NCBI RefSeq assembly: GCF_003634315.1
Contig: NZ_RBXL01000001.1
Span: 3,204,501-3,268,500 of the forward strand
From: Thiocapsa rosea
GTDB lineage: Bacteria; Pseudomonadota; Gammaproteobacteria; Chromatiales; Chromatiaceae
Length of the DNA: 64,000 nt
Direction: 5' to 3'
Shown here: positions 43,800 through 52,748 of the stretch, in pieces
Layout: every line of letters begins with the position of its first letter
Numbering within the stretch: position 1 is the first letter of the stretch
Notes under the pieces: model-generated
What the model was told of the DNA's origin: nothing
Database searches by the model: none
What the model saw: the letters and a program-made list of their open reading frames with translations, nothing else
Position numbers and translations under genes: made by a program

Positions 43800-43859
43800 A
43801 CCCAATGTGCTCGGTCCTTGGGTGCGGCGTTTCCTGCTCGAGTATTTGGTGTTGGAGCG
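43792..43859 (+). pseudogene. ritC: RIT recombinase C, first 22 codons (split by IS)
   Basis: The frame starts at ATG 43792 and reads MSEPNVLGPWVRRFLLEYLV LE up to the IS junction. It continues in frame at 45731 (ERNLSINTQRSYRDMLALLL) when the IS and one TTGGAGCG duplication are removed, giving a 332-residue recombinase. Confidence 0.88.
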
Positions 43860-45730
43860 GGCCTTGATCATCGATTGGTCCACTGTTGCTAAGCCGCCAC
43901 AGGAACGAGGTAAGGCTGCCTTGCCGGGCGCGGTCGTCGTCGGGCCGGTCGGGCGGGCCAGGGCATGCGCTCGAGCACCTGCTCGAACAAGGATGGGTGG
44001 GGTTGAGCGAAGAAGCGCTCGGCGGCCGTGGTGCCGTCGGGCCGCTTGATCGCAAAGTTGTGCAGGGCGGTCAAGACCTGCTGCTTGCGCGGACTGAGTC
44101 GGTGATGCCCGTGCTGATAGAGCGCGAGGAAGCCGTTGCGTCCCTCGACACAGGAGCTGCTGCGCTGGAACAGATCGGCACACTCCCCGGCGACCTGCTC
44201 GAGATGGTGACGGGTCTGCGGATCCAGCGACTGGATCGGGTGCGAGGGCTGCCTCAGCGGGGCGAGACGCTGCGCACTCAGTGCTCGGAGTCGATGACGG
44301 GGCTCGGCGCGGGTGCTGCGTGCGGCGACGCGCTCCAGATAAAGCGCCGGGATCAGATCGTCGAGCATCGCCTGCTCGATGGCCGGTGCCAGGTCCAGCG
44401 CCTGCACCCGGGTGTTGACCATCATGAAGAAGAAGGTCAGCGTGGCGACGAGGCTTTGAGTCAGGCGCTTCGCCTTGGCCAGATGTGCGCAGAGACGCTC
44501 GGAAAGATCCGCTTCCTCGGCGATCGCCTCCAGGCGCGCAAACAGCGTTCCCAGACGCGCCTCCAACTGCTCGGGGGTTTGCGCCTGTCCCTGTTGGATC
44601 TCGTAGGGATGATCGACCTCGCTGAACGCACCGATCAGGGCTTTGGCCTCGGCGCGGTGCGCGTGGGCCTGCTCGCGCGCAAGGCTGGCTTGGACGTAAG
44701 CGCTCAGCGCCTCGTCGATGCGCGCGGCGAACGCCGGCGGGCGCCCGGGGCCGTGGCGGCGCCGATGATAGGCCTGCTCGGCGGCGCATTCGTCTTGCCA
44801 GCGCGCCTTCGCCTCGGTCTCCGCCGTCTCGGCCTGTTGCTCGGCGCGCTTCAGCGACAGACTCATCGCCTGGCTGACCTCATGCTGCAGATGAAACAGG
44901 TCCGTGGCATGGTGTGCGCCCAGATCACGCTCGACATGCGCCAACAGCCCCTTGGCCTCATCGCTGGTGCCTTGCACCACCGTGACATTCAGCCCCTCGA
45001 GTCCACCCTCGAGCGCCCGTGTCCAGGCCGCCGCCGAGCGCTCATCGCTCCTGTGCTCGAGCAGGATGAAGTTCGAGACCGCATCGATGCCCACCAAACG
45101 CATGCCGTCTTTCCACGTCTCATCTTCGGCGATGCTCAGTGTGCGATGGGGCATGGCTTGGGCCAGCGTCCCGCGCAGTTCGGTGGCGGCGGTGACGATC
45201 TGCTCCTCCAAGCCGGCATGGAACGCCTGCTGCGCACCGTAGGAGGCGCCGATGAATGCCGACAGCCCACTGCGCTCGAGAAAATCGCAGACCACGCGCA
45301 CGCCCGCGCCGCCCTGCTCGCCGATGCTCCAGTGCGCGGCAACCAGGATCCGGCGCAGCCACACCACGCCCTCGGGCGTCTCGACGAAGGCCGACAGCGC
45401 CGCCGGCGCCGATGGCGCAGGGGACGCGTTCCAGTGACGCAGGGTGCTGCGCGCCACGCCGGCGCCGCTGACCGCCGCGCGTTGACTCTGCCCATCCTGC
45501 TGGGCTTGCGCCACCGCATGCAGGTGCTTGGCGCGATCCAAGCGATCGTGGATTGGCGTGGGGCGTCGATCTGCACTAGAGTCGACACAGGCAGGAGCAT
45601 CGGACAACGGCGTTTCCCTCGGTCAGTTTGCACTTCCAAGGGTACGCCTCCCCGGCGCTCCTGCCACTCCTTCAGGATGCTTGATCGCCTACCGAAACAC
45701 GCGGTTTTGGACCAACCGATGATCAAGGCC
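43860..45730 (-). mobile_element. IS with DUF6399-type transposase, 1871 bp
   Basis: The inverted repeats match at 21 of 22 positions: GGCCTTGATCATCGATTGGT at the left, GGCCTTGATCATCGGTTGGT at the right on the opposite strand. The 8-base direct repeat TTGGAGCG flanks the element (43852-43859 and 45731-45738). It carries one gene on the minus strand. It is complete and splits ritC, the third level of nesting in this region. Confidence 0.92.
43889..45607 (-). CDS. DUF6399-domain transposase
   Basis: The 572-residue product starts with a helix-turn-helix-like region (QSQRAAVSGAGVARSTLRHW) and has a DDE-like core: LSIAEDETWKDGMRLVGIDA, VVQGTSDEAKGLLAHVERDL GAHHATDLFHLQHEVS. It closes with the DUF6399 segment SSSCVEGRNGFLALYQHGHH and LTALHNFAIKRPDGTTAAER FF. 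A glutamine- and alanine-rich coiled section lies in the middle (LKRAEQQAETAETEAKARWQ). It fills the IS from end to end. Proteins of this type are poorly classified transposases. The opposite-strand frame of 927 residues across this gene is a shadow joined to ritC. Confidence 0.85.
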   Translation of the reverse strand: MSDAPACVDSSADRRPTPIHDRLDRAKHLHAVAQAQQDGQSQRAAVSGAGVARSTLRHWNASPAPSAPAALSAFVETPEGVVWLRRILVAAHWSIGEQGGAGVRVVCDFLERSGLSAFIGASYGAQQAFHAGLEEQIVTAATELRGTLAQAMPHRTLSIAEDETWKDGMRLVGIDAVSNFILLEHRSDERSAAAWTRALEGGLEGLNVTVVQGTSDEAKGLLAHVERDLGAHHATDLFHLQHEVSQAMSLSLKRAEQQAETAETEAKARWQDECAAEQAYHRRRHGPGRPPAFAARIDEALSAYVQASLAREQAHAHRAEAKALIGAFSEVDHPYEIQQGQAQTPEQLEARLGTLFARLEAIAEEADLSERLCAHLAKAKRLTQSLVATLTFFFMMVNTRVQALDLAPAIEQAMLDDLIPALYLERVAARSTRAEPRHRLRALSAQRLAPLRQPSHPIQSLDPQTRHHLEQVAGECADLFQRSSSCVEGRNGFLALYQHGHHRLSPRKQQVLTALHNFAIKRPDGTTAAERFFAQPHPSLFEQVLERMPWPARPARRRPRPARQPYLVPVAA

Positions 45731-46669
45731 TTGGAGCGCAACCTCTCGATCAACACCCAGCGCAGCTATCGTGACATGTTGGCGTTGCTGCTGCCCTTCG
45801 TCAGTCAGCATCTGCGCAAGGCGATTGACCATCTAAAGATCACCGACCTGACGCCGGATCTCATTCGCGCGTTTCTCGCCGATGTCGAAGTGCACCGGGG
45901 CTGCCTGGTGGCAACCCGAAACCAGCGCCTCGGCGCCGTGCATGCCTTTGCACAATTCATCGGGGAGCGCAATCCGGAGTCTATCGAGTGGTGTATGCAG
46001 GTACGTCAGATCCCGTTCAAGAAGACGGACCATCCACTGCTCACGTCCCTCGACAAAGCGGAGATGGATGCGCTGCTGGCGTCGCCGGATCGACAAACGC
46101 AGCAGGGACAGCGTGACTATGCGCTGTTGCTGTTCCTGTACAACTCGGGGGCGCGTGCCAGTGAGGCCGCATCACTCAGGATCGGGGACATCGATTGGTA
46201 CGCCCCCAGCGTCAGGATTCTTGGTAAAGGCAATAAACAGCGCCTGTGTCCGTTGTGGTCAGTCACAGGCGATGAATTGCGCCGATTGGCGGCGCAGCGC
46301 GGGCCGGAGCAACGCGTGTTTCTGAATCGCAATGCTCAACCGATTACCCGCTTCGGCATTCACACCTTGGTCGAACGCCATGCCTTGAGAGCCTGCGCAC
46401 GGGCCCCGTCGCTTGCCACGAAGCGCGTCAGTCCGCATGTCATCAGACACAGTACGGCGACGCACCTACTGCGTTCGGGGGTGGACATCAACACCATCCG
46501 GGTTTGGTTGGGTCACGTCTCGCTGACTACGACCAACATCTATGCAGAGACCGACCTGGAGACCAAAGCCCGTGCTCTCGCCACCTGCGCGCCACCGACG
46601 GATGGGCAGGAGGCGACGACGTCCTGGCACACGCGGCCCGATCTGATGGCGTTCCTTCGGGGTCTTTGA
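45731..46669 (+). pseudogene. ritC: RIT recombinase C, main part (split by IS)
   Basis: The reading continues ERNLSINTQRSYRDMLALLL PF, then FLYNSGARASEAASLRIGDI (box-I arginine), VSPHVIRHSTATHLLRSGVD INTIRVWLGHVSLTTTNIYA E with the catalytic histidine, arginine and tyrosine. All active-site residues are in this part, but the start codon and first 22 codons are beyond the IS. An in-frame ATG (MIKALERN at about 45720) lies in the IS end, so a nearly complete protein could still be made if transcribed from the IS; that is speculation. Confidence 0.88.
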
Positions 46670-46758
46670 CCGACAGTTATGTGACGCTTGTCTGACTGGT
46701 GGCTCGGCACTGCGGGACGAGTCAGACGGTGCGCCACATAATTCACGGCGCCACATAC

Positions 46759-47603
46759 TGATAGGGCGAGTACGGCAAGGTGGTCTGGTGCAGGACACCC
46801 AGACGGGCCAGTCCGGCCACCGTCTCCTCGGCCAGCATCGCCGCGCCGTTGTCGGTCATCAGGGCACGCGGCAGGCCGCGCTTCATGAACGCTTGGGACA
46901 GCCCGTGCACCAGCACCTCGGCGGTCTCGTTGGTGTACCACTGCAGATGACAGACCAGGCGCGAGCGGTCGTCGATGACGCCGAACAGCAGCGGCGTGAG
47001 CCAGGTTCCGGACGGCATGAGCACCTTTCGCGAGCCGTGATGGAAATCCAGGTGCCAAAGGGCGGCGACATGCTCGACCTCGAAGCTGCGCACCTCGCGT
47101 TGCTCCAGGCGATCGCGTGCGGCCAACGCGCCGGCGGTATCGCGCTTGGGCGCGGCACGGCGCACCATCCCGTGGGCCTTCAAGTAGCGCCGCACGCTCG
47201 GATAGGACGGCACCGGGGTGGCGGTGCCGGCGAGGGTCGCGGCCAGGTTGTCGCGATGCAGCTGGGCGGTCCAGCCGGGATGATCGCGGTACTGCGCCTG
47301 CAGGGCCTCGCGTGCGGCGGGCAGCACACTCGGGAAGGCCCCGCGGTCGGCGCGCACGCGATTGCGCAGCACCGCCACCGGATCGGGGGCGGCGCGCGCG
47401 GCGTAGTACCAGCGCTCGAGGGTCGACACACCGAAGCGCACGTCCAGGCCGGTGACGGGATGGCGCCAGGTCTTGGCGGCCAAGGCGGCGAGTGCCGCCT
47501 GCAGGTCGCCGTCCGGCGGCGGGGCGGCGAGCAAGGGTCCGATGATCGCAAAGCGCACGCGGGCCCACCGCTCGCGTTGCGGAACCTCGATGGGGATCGG
47601 CAT
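46759..47603 (-). pseudogene. Transposon DDE transposase, N-terminal part (split by RIT)
   Basis: This part starts at ATG 47603 and contains a helix-turn-helix region (VSTLERWYYAARAAPDPVAV), a second DNA-binding stretch (YPSVRRYLKAHGMVRRA) and the first two catalytic acids: VAALWHLDFHHGSRKVLMPS and LPRALMTDNGAAMLAEETVA. It ends at YSPYQ, where the RIT element enters, just before the segment with the catalytic glutamate. Confidence 0.87.
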
Positions 47604-47648
47604 CCGGGTCTCCCGGCCACGGTGCCGGGGGATCCGGCACCTTCGCGA

Positions 47649-48269
47649 TCAGCCTAGCGGGGGACCCGGACGCCTTCGAGCTGCATCCTCTGCGTGGCGT
47701 CGGCCGCCCTCGTGCAGCCTGCACGAACGACTCGTCAAGGGACTCAAAAAGCGCAGCAATGCCGCCAGGGCCTCCGCGGCATCGCCGAGGAAGCGCTCGA
47801 GCAGACTCCCCGGCGCCTGCTGCAGATCCACCGGCGGGACAAAGCGGCCCTGCGCACCGCACCACAGCGGGGTCTGCGCCAACTGCTCCCGCCACCAGGT
47901 CTGCCAGCGTCGCAGGGTGCGGATCGGGACCGCCAACGTCGCGGCCAAGGCGTGCGCTTTGGGGTGCTGCCCGGTATGACGCACCGAGGCCACCACGACG
48001 ATCATGCCGAGATAGACCCGCCGGCCCAGGAACCGCACCGAGCGCGGCGTCAGGCGCCGCCGACACTGCGCACAGCAAAAGCTGCGACGCGTGGCGAACG
48101 CCTCGCGCCATGGCTCCGGACAGCCTCGGGGTTTACGGGGGTAGTCGGCCCGATGCAGCGTGCCGCCGCAGGCGGGGCAGCCCTCCGCTCGGGCGGCCTC
48201 GGCGAGATCCTCGTCGATGTGCAGCAACAAGGCGAAAAACGTGGGGCTTTCAAGTAAGGCGTGGCACAC
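47649..48269 (-). CDS. Zinc-ribbon protein of the transposon operon
   Basis: The 206-residue product is the first gene of the transposon. It begins at GTG 48269 (CHALLESPTFFALLLHIDED LAE, where the family begins; an upstream start at 48332 is possible) and has two CxxC pairs: EGCPACGGTLHRADYPRKP and SFCCAQCRRRLTPRSVRFLG RRVYLGMI. It then shows a helix-turn-helix-like LAATLAVPIRTLRRWQTWWR. It may be a DNA-binding accessory factor that recognises transposon ends. It is 46 bases upstream of the transposase gene on the same strand. Homologous genes are commonly seen in this position in related transposons. Confidence 0.75.
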   Translation of the reverse strand: MCHALLESPTFFALLLHIDEDLAEAARAEGCPACGGTLHRADYPRKPRGCPEPWREAFATRRSFCCAQCRRRLTPRSVRFLGRRVYLGMIVVVASVRHTGQHPKAHALAATLAVPIRTLRRWQTWWREQLAQTPLWCGAQGRFVPPVDLQQAPGSLLERFLGDAAEALAALLRFLSPLTSRSCRLHEGGRRHAEDAARRRPGPPLG

Positions 48270-48413
48270 TGATGGAGTCTCTTTGTCTTCGCAAACAAGA
48301 GACTCTCCCGACGGGTGCTGTTGTTCAAGCACCCCGAGGGAGGCCCACCGCTCTCCCTCATGAAAGATGACGATTTAAGGGGTAAAACCCATCAGGGAAG
48401 GTGGCCGTACTCA

Positions 48414-49017
48414 GTGCCCGCTGTCGGCGATGCTCCGGAGTCGGGAGCCAATCCGGGATCTGCAGCAGGCGATCGAACTGGCGCGTGGCGATGGCCTGCA
48501 GGGCCGGAACCGTGGCGGCCACCGTCGCGGTCCGGGCGGTGCTGTCGACCCTGAAGAGTGCCTCGGTGACGATCGACAGCGTTAGCCCGTCCATCTCCTG
48601 TTCCACATCCGCCTCCTGACCGTCGTGCCAGCGCTCGGTCAGGGCGAGCGCGTGGCGCGCCATGCTGTCGGCATAGCCGCGCACCTGCTGCAGGTGCAGG
48701 GCAGGGGCGATCATGCGGCGATGGCGTTTCCACGCCTCGCCTTCGCTGGTCAGAAGACCGACCCCCAAGGTCTTCTCGAGGATTCTGCGCACGAGCGGAT
48801 CCCGCGCCGGATGCCGATGCTTGGTCACCTGCAGGTCGCGGATGAGATCCGGATGGGAGACCAGATAGACACGCCTGGGGCCGAGCCGGAATCCGACGAT
48901 TGGCGCGATCCGCGCGCTTTCGGCGAGGAAGCCGAGCCGGTCCTCGCGAAAGTCCCGCAGACAGCCGGTGAGCCAATGGCCCTTGCGCTCGACCAACGTA
49001 TAGGTCGCGGTGCTCAT
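48414..49017 (-). pseudogene. Cytochrome P450, N-terminal part (split by transposon)
   Basis: From ATG 49017 it reads TATYTLVERKGHWLTGCLRD, the typical P450 start without a membrane anchor, then VYLVSHPDLIRDLQVTKHRH and the C-helix WKRHRRMIAPALHLQQVRGY (WxxxR heme-propionate motif), up to IPDWLPTPEHRRQRAL. After this it meets the transposon end. With the C-terminal part (38874-39639) it forms a 454-residue P450. The substrate is unknown. It is on the same strand as dinB, 155 bases downstream of it. Confidence 0.92.
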
Positions 49018-49171
49018 GCCGGCCTTTCCTCCCGTGTCCAAGCGGTCTGGGTCTTCGGTGCCGAGGTGGACAGTAGCGATGGTGTTGGCGAGAAGGGCCT
49101 TTACAAGCGGTCGGCATCCGCGTCGAACCGCCCGGGAGAAGCTTCTTGTCAACGACAGGGTCGATGCATCG

Positions 49172-50350
49172 CTACGGCCGCCGAGAGAGTCCACGCTGAA
49201 TGCAGTGCCTGCCGAACCGGCGCCGGATCGCGTCGAGCGTCGCGTCGAGACGATCATCGGCGTGATTGCCCTCGCGGGTATCCATCTCCGCGAAGAGATC
49301 CGGCTGCACGGGCGCCTGCGCCCAGTCGGAGAGACCCAGACCGATCAGCCGTACCGCCCGACCGGCGTGCGTGTCGGCCCGGTACAGGTCCCACGCCGTG
49401 TCGAAGATGACGCGATCGTCCGCGGTCGGTGCCGCCAGGGTCCGGGAGCGGTTATGGGTTTCGAAGGGGTGCAAGCGGATCTTCAAGGTGACCAGCGTGC
49501 CTTTGCGCGCGGCGTGTCGGGCCAGGTAACCGACCTCCTGCGCGGCCCAACGCAGGGTGTCGCGCAGCACCTCGGTGTCCACGACATCCTCGGCGAAGGT
49601 CGTCTCCTTAGAAATCGATTGCCGCTCTGTGGCCGGATGGACCCGGTCGTCGGCGATCCCGTTGGCCTGCAGATGCACCTGCGTGCCGGTGCGTGCGCCC
49701 AAGCGTCGGCGCAGATCTTCCAGCGGCCGGGCACGCACGTCGCCGACCGTCCGCAAGCCGGCCTGTTCGAGTCGGCGGCCCGTCACGGCGCCGACGCCGC
49801 GCAGGGCGGCGAGCGGCAGCGGATCCAGGAAGGCGCGGACCTCCTCGGGGCGCACCACCAGGAGTCCATCCGGCTTGCGGGCGTCCGAGGCGAGCTTGGC
49901 GATCAGGCGGTTCGGACCGATGCCCACGGAGGCGGTCAGGCCGACCGCCTCGCGGATGGCCGCCTTGGCGCGCCGTGCGACGACCTCGGGCGGACCGATC
50001 AGCCGCTCCAACCCGGAGACATCCAGGTATGCCTCGTCGATCGAGACCGGCTCGACGCGCGGTGAGAGGGTGGCGAGCACCCGCATGATCTCTCGCGACA
50101 CGCCGGCATAGCGCGCCATATCCGGGCGCACGTAGACCGCATCCGCCGGCAGACGGCGCACCGCCTCGGCGATCGGCATGGCCGAGTGCACGCCGAAGCG
50201 GCGCGCCTCGTAGGAGCAGGTCGCGACCACGCCGCGTCGACCGGGCTCGGCGCCGACGACCAATGGGCGCCCCCGCCACTGCGGGCGGTCGCGCTGCTCC
50301 ACCGCCGCATAGAAGGCGTCGAGATCGACGTGCATGACGAGGCGGGACAT
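49172..50350 (-). CDS. dinB: DNA polymerase IV
   Basis: The 392-residue product is a complete Y-family polymerase. It shows VMHVDLDAFYAAVEQRDRP (first catalytic aspartate), GVVATCSYEARRFGVHSAMP, VEPVSIDEAYLDVSG (SIDE motif), LTASVGIGPNRLIAKLASDA RKPDG and the helix-hairpin-helix LRGVGAVTGRRLEQAGLRTV GDV. The C-terminal little finger is also present, with DLFAEMD as a possible clamp-binding stretch. It copies past lesions with low fidelity. The ATG at 50350 starts the domain; the longer open frame upstream is a shadow of traB. It follows traB by 77 bases on the same strand and may be island cargo, though a chromosomal origin cannot be excluded. Confidence 0.94.
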   Translation of the reverse strand: MSRLVMHVDLDAFYAAVEQRDRPQWRGRPLVVGAEPGRRGVVATCSYEARRFGVHSAMPIAEAVRRLPADAVYVRPDMARYAGVSREIMRVLATLSPRVEPVSIDEAYLDVSGLERLIGPPEVVARRAKAAIREAVGLTASVGIGPNRLIAKLASDARKPDGLLVVRPEEVRAFLDPLPLAALRGVGAVTGRRLEQAGLRTVGDVRARPLEDLRRRLGARTGTQVHLQANGIADDRVHPATERQSISKETTFAEDVVDTEVLRDTLRWAAQEVGYLARHAARKGTLVTLKIRLHPFETHNRSRTLAAPTADDRVIFDTAWDLYRADTHAGRAVRLIGLGLSDWAQAPVQPDLFAEMDTREGNHADDRLDATLDAIRRRFGRHCIQRGLSRRP

Positions 50351-50427
50351 GCGGCGATGGGTCCTCGGTTGCCGGGATTCGGAATCGGCGCGCGGGCGAA
50401 GCGACCGACGCCGAGCGTGCGGCCATG

Positions 50428-51750
50428 TTACTCCACTACATCGGCGAGCTTCATCGACACCCCGCGGTTGAGAATGAACTCCGCCCCGCGTCCCGCATCG
50501 ACCTCGATCACCGGCAGCAGCTGCTCGGCCATGTCCAGATAGTAGTTCGCCAGACGATCCATCGCGCCGCCGACGCCTTGCGCCGAGGCGGCACTCAGGG
50601 CTTGGGGCGTGAGCATGGACTGGAACTGCAGGTCGGTGCCGGTGCCGGTATTGACCGGGATCGTCGGCATGCGGTTGAAGATCTGCGAGAAGGATTGCAG
50701 GAACCCCGCCTGCAGCGCCTTGGCGAGCAGCACACCTTGTTTGGAGACCACCCGCCCGCGCACCCCGACCTTGCCGTCTTCGCCCACCGCATAGCCGTCG
50801 ATGGGGATCTCGATGACGCCGCCGTCGTTGCGGATGCAGCTGAAGGTCTCTCCGCGCAGATAAGCCCGCTCGGAGGCCAGATCCCCGAATCCGCCGACCA
50901 ACAGGAAGCACTCGCGCAGGTCCGCACGGACCCGGTTGGGCAGGATCGCCTGGTGTTTGACCCGGATCAGGGCCGGCACGGGATCCTTGCGGGCGTTCTG
51001 CCCGGTCGGCATGTCGATGCCGTTGAGCAGCACCCCTTTGAGGATGGCACCGGCGGGGATATAGACGGATCCGGGCTCGGCGGTGCCGGGCGGAGTCGAC
51101 ACTGGCGCCGTCGAGGCCGGCGCGGCGACGGTGCGGATCTGCAGGGTGCGCCCCGGTGTTTGGGCGGGGACGGCGGAGGAGGGTGCCGCGCCCGGCACGG
51201 ACGGCGGTGTCGTCGGCGGGCCGAACAGCGCCTCCATCGGCGCCGGTCGGTGCGGCTGCGCGGCGGTGCCGGCCGGCGATGCCGGATCCGCAGTATCGGG
51301 CTGCTCCGGTTGCGGCAGTCCCGGCGGGCTCGCCGACTGCCGCGCTTGGACGGCGAGGGCCTCGCGCAGTTGATCGATCTCCCCGCGCAGCGCCTCGAGT
51401 TCAAGCGCGTTGCCGAGATCCTGCTCGCGCGGCGCCGGCCCGAGCGCGGGGGTGTTCGGTGCCGCGGTTGCGCTGCGCTCGAGGTTGCGCTGCACCTCGC
51501 TCATGCGCTTTTCCATGCGCTCCAGGCGATTGACCAGGGCCTCGATCCCGAGTTGCCGTGGATCCGCATCCGTGAGGATGTTGCGCACCAGGGTGTCGCG
51601 CGGCGACGGCGAGTGCAGGCCGGGGGTCTGCGCCGGGGCGAACAGAAAGCTCCCCGCCGTCAGGACCGAGACCACGAAGACGCCGCCGCCGAGGGCGGCG
51701 ACCCGTTTGGCGTTGGGCGAGAGGTTTTCCCAGTGTCGGTGCAGCCTCAT
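50428..51750 (-). CDS. traB: TraB-type conjugation protein (VirB10-like)
   Basis: The 440-residue product spans the inner membrane once (VAALGGGVFVVSVLTAGSFL), has a predicted coiled coil (VNRLERMEKRMSEVQRNLER), a proline-rich periplasmic arm (about residues 140-230) and the C-terminal TraB/VirB10 domain: YIPAGAILKGVLLNGIDMPT G, FLLVGGFGDLASERAYLRGE and VRGRVVSKQGVLLAKALQAG. It bridges both membranes in the F-type secretion channel. The start overlaps the traK stop (ATGA). The next expected gene, traV, is absent; dinB follows instead. Confidence 0.92.
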   Translation of the reverse strand: MRLHRHWENLSPNAKRVAALGGGVFVVSVLTAGSFLFAPAQTPGLHSPSPRDTLVRNILTDADPRQLGIEALVNRLERMEKRMSEVQRNLERSATAAPNTPALGPAPREQDLGNALELEALRGEIDQLREALAVQARQSASPPGLPQPEQPDTADPASPAGTAAQPHRPAPMEALFGPPTTPPSVPGAAPSSAVPAQTPGRTLQIRTVAAPASTAPVSTPPGTAEPGSVYIPAGAILKGVLLNGIDMPTGQNARKDPVPALIRVKHQAILPNRVRADLRECFLLVGGFGDLASERAYLRGETFSCIRNDGGVIEIPIDGYAVGEDGKVGVRGRVVSKQGVLLAKALQAGFLQSFSQIFNRMPTIPVNTGTGTDLQFQSMLTPQALSAASAQGVGGAMDRLANYYLDMAEQLLPVIEVDAGRGAEFILNRGVSMKLADVVE

Positions 51751-52748
51751 TGCGGCTGCCCGGTCGTGCGATGCACACGCGTTTCGCGGGCGAGGACGAA
51801 AAAGACCTCGGTCTCCTCGCCGGGCGCGAGCACTCGGCGCGGCCAGGCGCCCATCGCGGCGACGGTGGCGGTGTCCGGGCGGCAGGTGTCGTGCTCGAGC
51901 GTGATGGCGTGCGCGGCGGTGTTGGCGACTCTCGCCTTCACCAGGTCGGACGCCGGTCCCTGCGCGCGTTCGCCGTGGCGCACCTTCAGGCCGTCGGCGC
52001 AGCGCAGCTTGGCACCCTCCGAGCCCTTCGCGATCCGAAAGCCCGCCGGCATCCGACCTTGCGCCAACGCGCGCAGCTGCTCGACCAGGTCCGAGACATA
52101 GGACGGCCCTTCGCCGTCGCCGTCCCGGTCGGAGGCGTTGGCCAGCATCGGCATGACGGCGACCGGGTCGGCCGGGGCGCGCGTTGCGGTCGCGTTCCCG
52201 GCACGCTTGCCTTGATATCCCGGCACCGTGAGGCGGACCTCGCGCGGCGGGACATACCGCGGGGCCAAGGTCAGCGCCAGCGCGAGGGTGCTGCCTTGTC
52301 CGTCGCCGATGTACAGGGCCACGGGTTCTTCGGTGTCGGTGGCGACATAGACCACACTGCCGTCGACCTGGGTCGAGGCATTCGAGACGGTATGCACGAC
52401 CGGGTCGGCAAAGGGCGTGACGATGCGGTTGAGGTGTCCGATGGCGATCTCGATCAGCACCGTGGTACCCGGCGTGACGTCGAGGTTGCGCGGACCCAGC
52501 TCCAGGGTGACCGGCAGGCTGCCGCCGGTACGCCGAGCCGGAGTCGCTTCGCCGCCCATGACGGTGCGGATGAGGCCCTCGGGCGACGCCTCGGAGCGCG
52601 ACGTCTGCAGGACCGAGGACACCGCGCTCGGCGTGCACCCGGCGTCGAGCAGCGTGCAGGGAACCGGGGGAATCTCGAAGGCCGGGTCGGCCTGTGCGCT
52701 CGACGCGGCCAGGACGACGGCAAGAATGGAGAGGCGTCGGGTGATCAT
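51747..52748 (-). CDS. traK: TraK-type conjugation protein (secretin-like)
   Basis: The 333-residue product has a signal peptide (ITRRLSILAVVLAASSAQA) and the TraK/VirB9-like beta-rich body: DVTPGTTVLIEIAIGHLNRI VTPF (conserved N-R-I-x-T-P-F motif), VVYVATDTEEPVALYIGDGQ and LALTLAPRYVPPREVRLTV. TraK, TraV and TraB form the outer-membrane core complex of F-type systems. It overlaps traB and traE at both ends by ATGA-type junctions, so the operon is tightly coupled. Confidence 0.9.
   Translation of the reverse strand: MITRRLSILAVVLAASSAQADPAFEIPPVPCTLLDAGCTPSAVSSVLQTSRSEASPEGLIRTVMGGEATPARRTGGSLPVTLELGPRNLDVTPGTTVLIEIAIGHLNRIVTPFADPVVHTVSNASTQVDGSVVYVATDTEEPVALYIGDGQGSTLALALTLAPRYVPPREVRLTVPGYQGKRAGNATATRAPADPVAVMPMLANASDRDGDGEGPSYVSDLVEQLRALAQGRMPAGFRIAKGSEGAKLRCADGLKVRHGERAQGPASDLVKARVANTAAHAITLEHDTCRPDTATVAAMGAWPRRVLAPGEETEVFFVLARETRVHRTTGQPQ

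Larger units (their letters stand above)
41455..46758 (+). mobile_element. RIT (recombinase-in-trio) element, itself interrupted by an IS
   Basis: It encodes three overlapping tyrosine recombinases on the plus strand, the hallmark of RIT elements. Host sequence TGATA is repeated on both sides (41450-41454 and 46759-46763; a sixth base G also matches). The ends are rich in short palindromic repeats of TTATGTGGC: at the left a near-perfect 32-base palindrome (arms TGATAGTTATGTGG) and TATGTGGCGCC, at the right GTATGTGGCGCC and TTATGTGGCGC on the opposite strand. These are probably the recombinase sites. Length is 5304 bp, about 3.4 kb without the inner IS. Confidence 0.85.
39640..48413 (-). mobile_element. 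8774-bp DDE transposon (about 3.5 kb before nested insertions)
   Basis: Ends are inverted: TGAGTGCGGTCAGC at the left and, on the opposite strand, TGAGTACGGCCACC at the right. Target duplication GTGCC flanks it. Genes, in order on the minus strand, are a zinc-ribbon protein, a DDE (rve-type) transposase, an ExeA/TnsC-like ATPase and a small acidic protein. This four-gene set recurs in proteobacterial transposons, and the ATPase plus DDE pairing recalls Tn7/Tn5053-like target-choosing transposition. The transposase is split by a RIT element, so it is not autonomous now. It disrupts a P450 gene. Confidence 0.85.

Noticed and set aside
42879-44789. A 636-codon minus-strand frame
   Set aside because: It runs antisense through ritB and into the IS transposase in a different frame; its composition is arginine-rich and it crosses the IS boundary.
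43886-46669. A continuous 927-codon plus-strand frame
   Set aside because: Its first 600 codons are antisense to the IS transposase; only the part from 45731 is real ritC sequence, joined by chance to an open shadow frame.
38874-49017. Two separate P450-like genes
   Set aside because: One half has only N-terminal motifs, the other only C-terminal motifs, and the 5-base repeat with in-frame joining shows they are one interrupted gene.
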